Assembly (NCBI GenBank): GCA_963573385.1
Contig: CAUYLG010041291.1
Location: forward strand, 1-64,000
Origin: Cacajao melanocephalus
Taxonomy: Eukaryota; Chordata; Mammalia; Primates; Pitheciidae
Length of the DNA: 64,000 nt
Direction: 5' to 3'
In this document: one piece after another, positions 63,927 through 64,000 of the stretch
Position numbering within the stretch: the first letter of the stretch is position 1
How the letters are laid out: every line of letters begins with the position of its first letter
Translations under genes and position numbers: made by a program
Notes under the pieces: generated by a model
Told to the model about the DNA's origin: nothing
Database searches by the model: none
What the model saw: only the letters and a program-made list of their open reading frames with translations

Positions 63927-63977
63927 GGGAGAGGGAGAGGGAGAGGGAGAGGGAGAGGGAGAGGGAGAGGGAGAGGG
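63927..63977 (+). repeat. (GGGAGA)n array
   Basis: Nine GGG runs separated by AGA. Potential G-quadruplex former on the plus strand. The last 23 bases of the window are unassigned. Confidence 0.97.
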
Positions 63978-64000
63978 TAAAAAGGCGATGCTGCTGGTGC

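Noticed and set aside
63927..63977. SVA 5' hexamer array
   Set aside because: The hexamer resembles CCCTCT in antisense, but the bases to the left are not the Alu-like SVA region and no VNTR or SINE-R is seen within the window.

Overview
This window is primate, almost certainly human, nuclear DNA. It is packed with dimeric Alu SINEs on both strands. It also carries older MIR, L2 and L1 fragments, DNA transposons, LTR pieces, and three RNA- or mRNA-derived retrocopies (U4 snRNA, 7SL RNA and RPL37A). No multi-exon protein gene can be recognised. Nearly all open frames are Alu read in one frame or another, and none looks like a conserved exon except the RPL37A retrocopy. The window is therefore best read as intronic or intergenic sequence with one CpG-island candidate promoter near 42.4-43.1 kb.

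Layout. 0-5 kb: an LTR piece, then a decayed mariner transposon (631-3541) broken open by six Alus, two of which form a near-perfect palindrome. 5-22 kb: Alus separated by MIR, L2, L1 and hAT- or Tigger-type remnants and a few single-copy stretches (9.4-10.2, 12.4-13.7, 19.3-20.2 kb). 13.7-14.5 kb is a three-level nest of a 7SL-type monomer and two Alus. 22.4-26.3 kb: two old L1 fragments riddled with Alus. One of those Alus holds a U4 snRNA retrocopy, which is itself interrupted by a 48-bp A-tailed micro-insert and a second Alu. 27-30 kb: a G3A/GGAA polypurine tract and a 1.5 kb GC-rich Alu-free stretch. 30-41.5 kb: Alu clusters, a full-length 7SL retrocopy at 32.5 kb, nested minus-strand Alu stacks (34.6-35.5 and 37.6-38.4 kb) and a long GGAA-type tract. 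41.5-44.2 kb: the largest Alu-free block, containing the CpG island. 44.2-58.1 kb: Alu/MIR/L1/L2 mosaic with a chain of insertions at 54.4-55.2 kb. 58-64 kb: Alus, a MADE1 remnant, an 80-bp direct duplication, the RPL37A retrocopy and a terminal GGGAGA array.

The most unusual pattern is a class of about sixteen Alu copies, each about 125-150 bp, that stop at the same place at the end of the left arm. They pass straight into an A-rich tail, and seven have their own target-site duplications. They carry the AluS/Y-type left-arm sequence rather than that of ancient FLAM monomers, and they fall into at least two groups with shared diagnostic changes. This suggests that left-arm-only Alu source loci have been mobile.

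Conventions. Plus-strand Alu means head on the left and A-tail on the right; minus means a T-run on the left. TSD means target-site duplication. Repeat names are from memory of the families; no library search was possible, so subfamily names are tentative and edges are usually good to about 10 bp.
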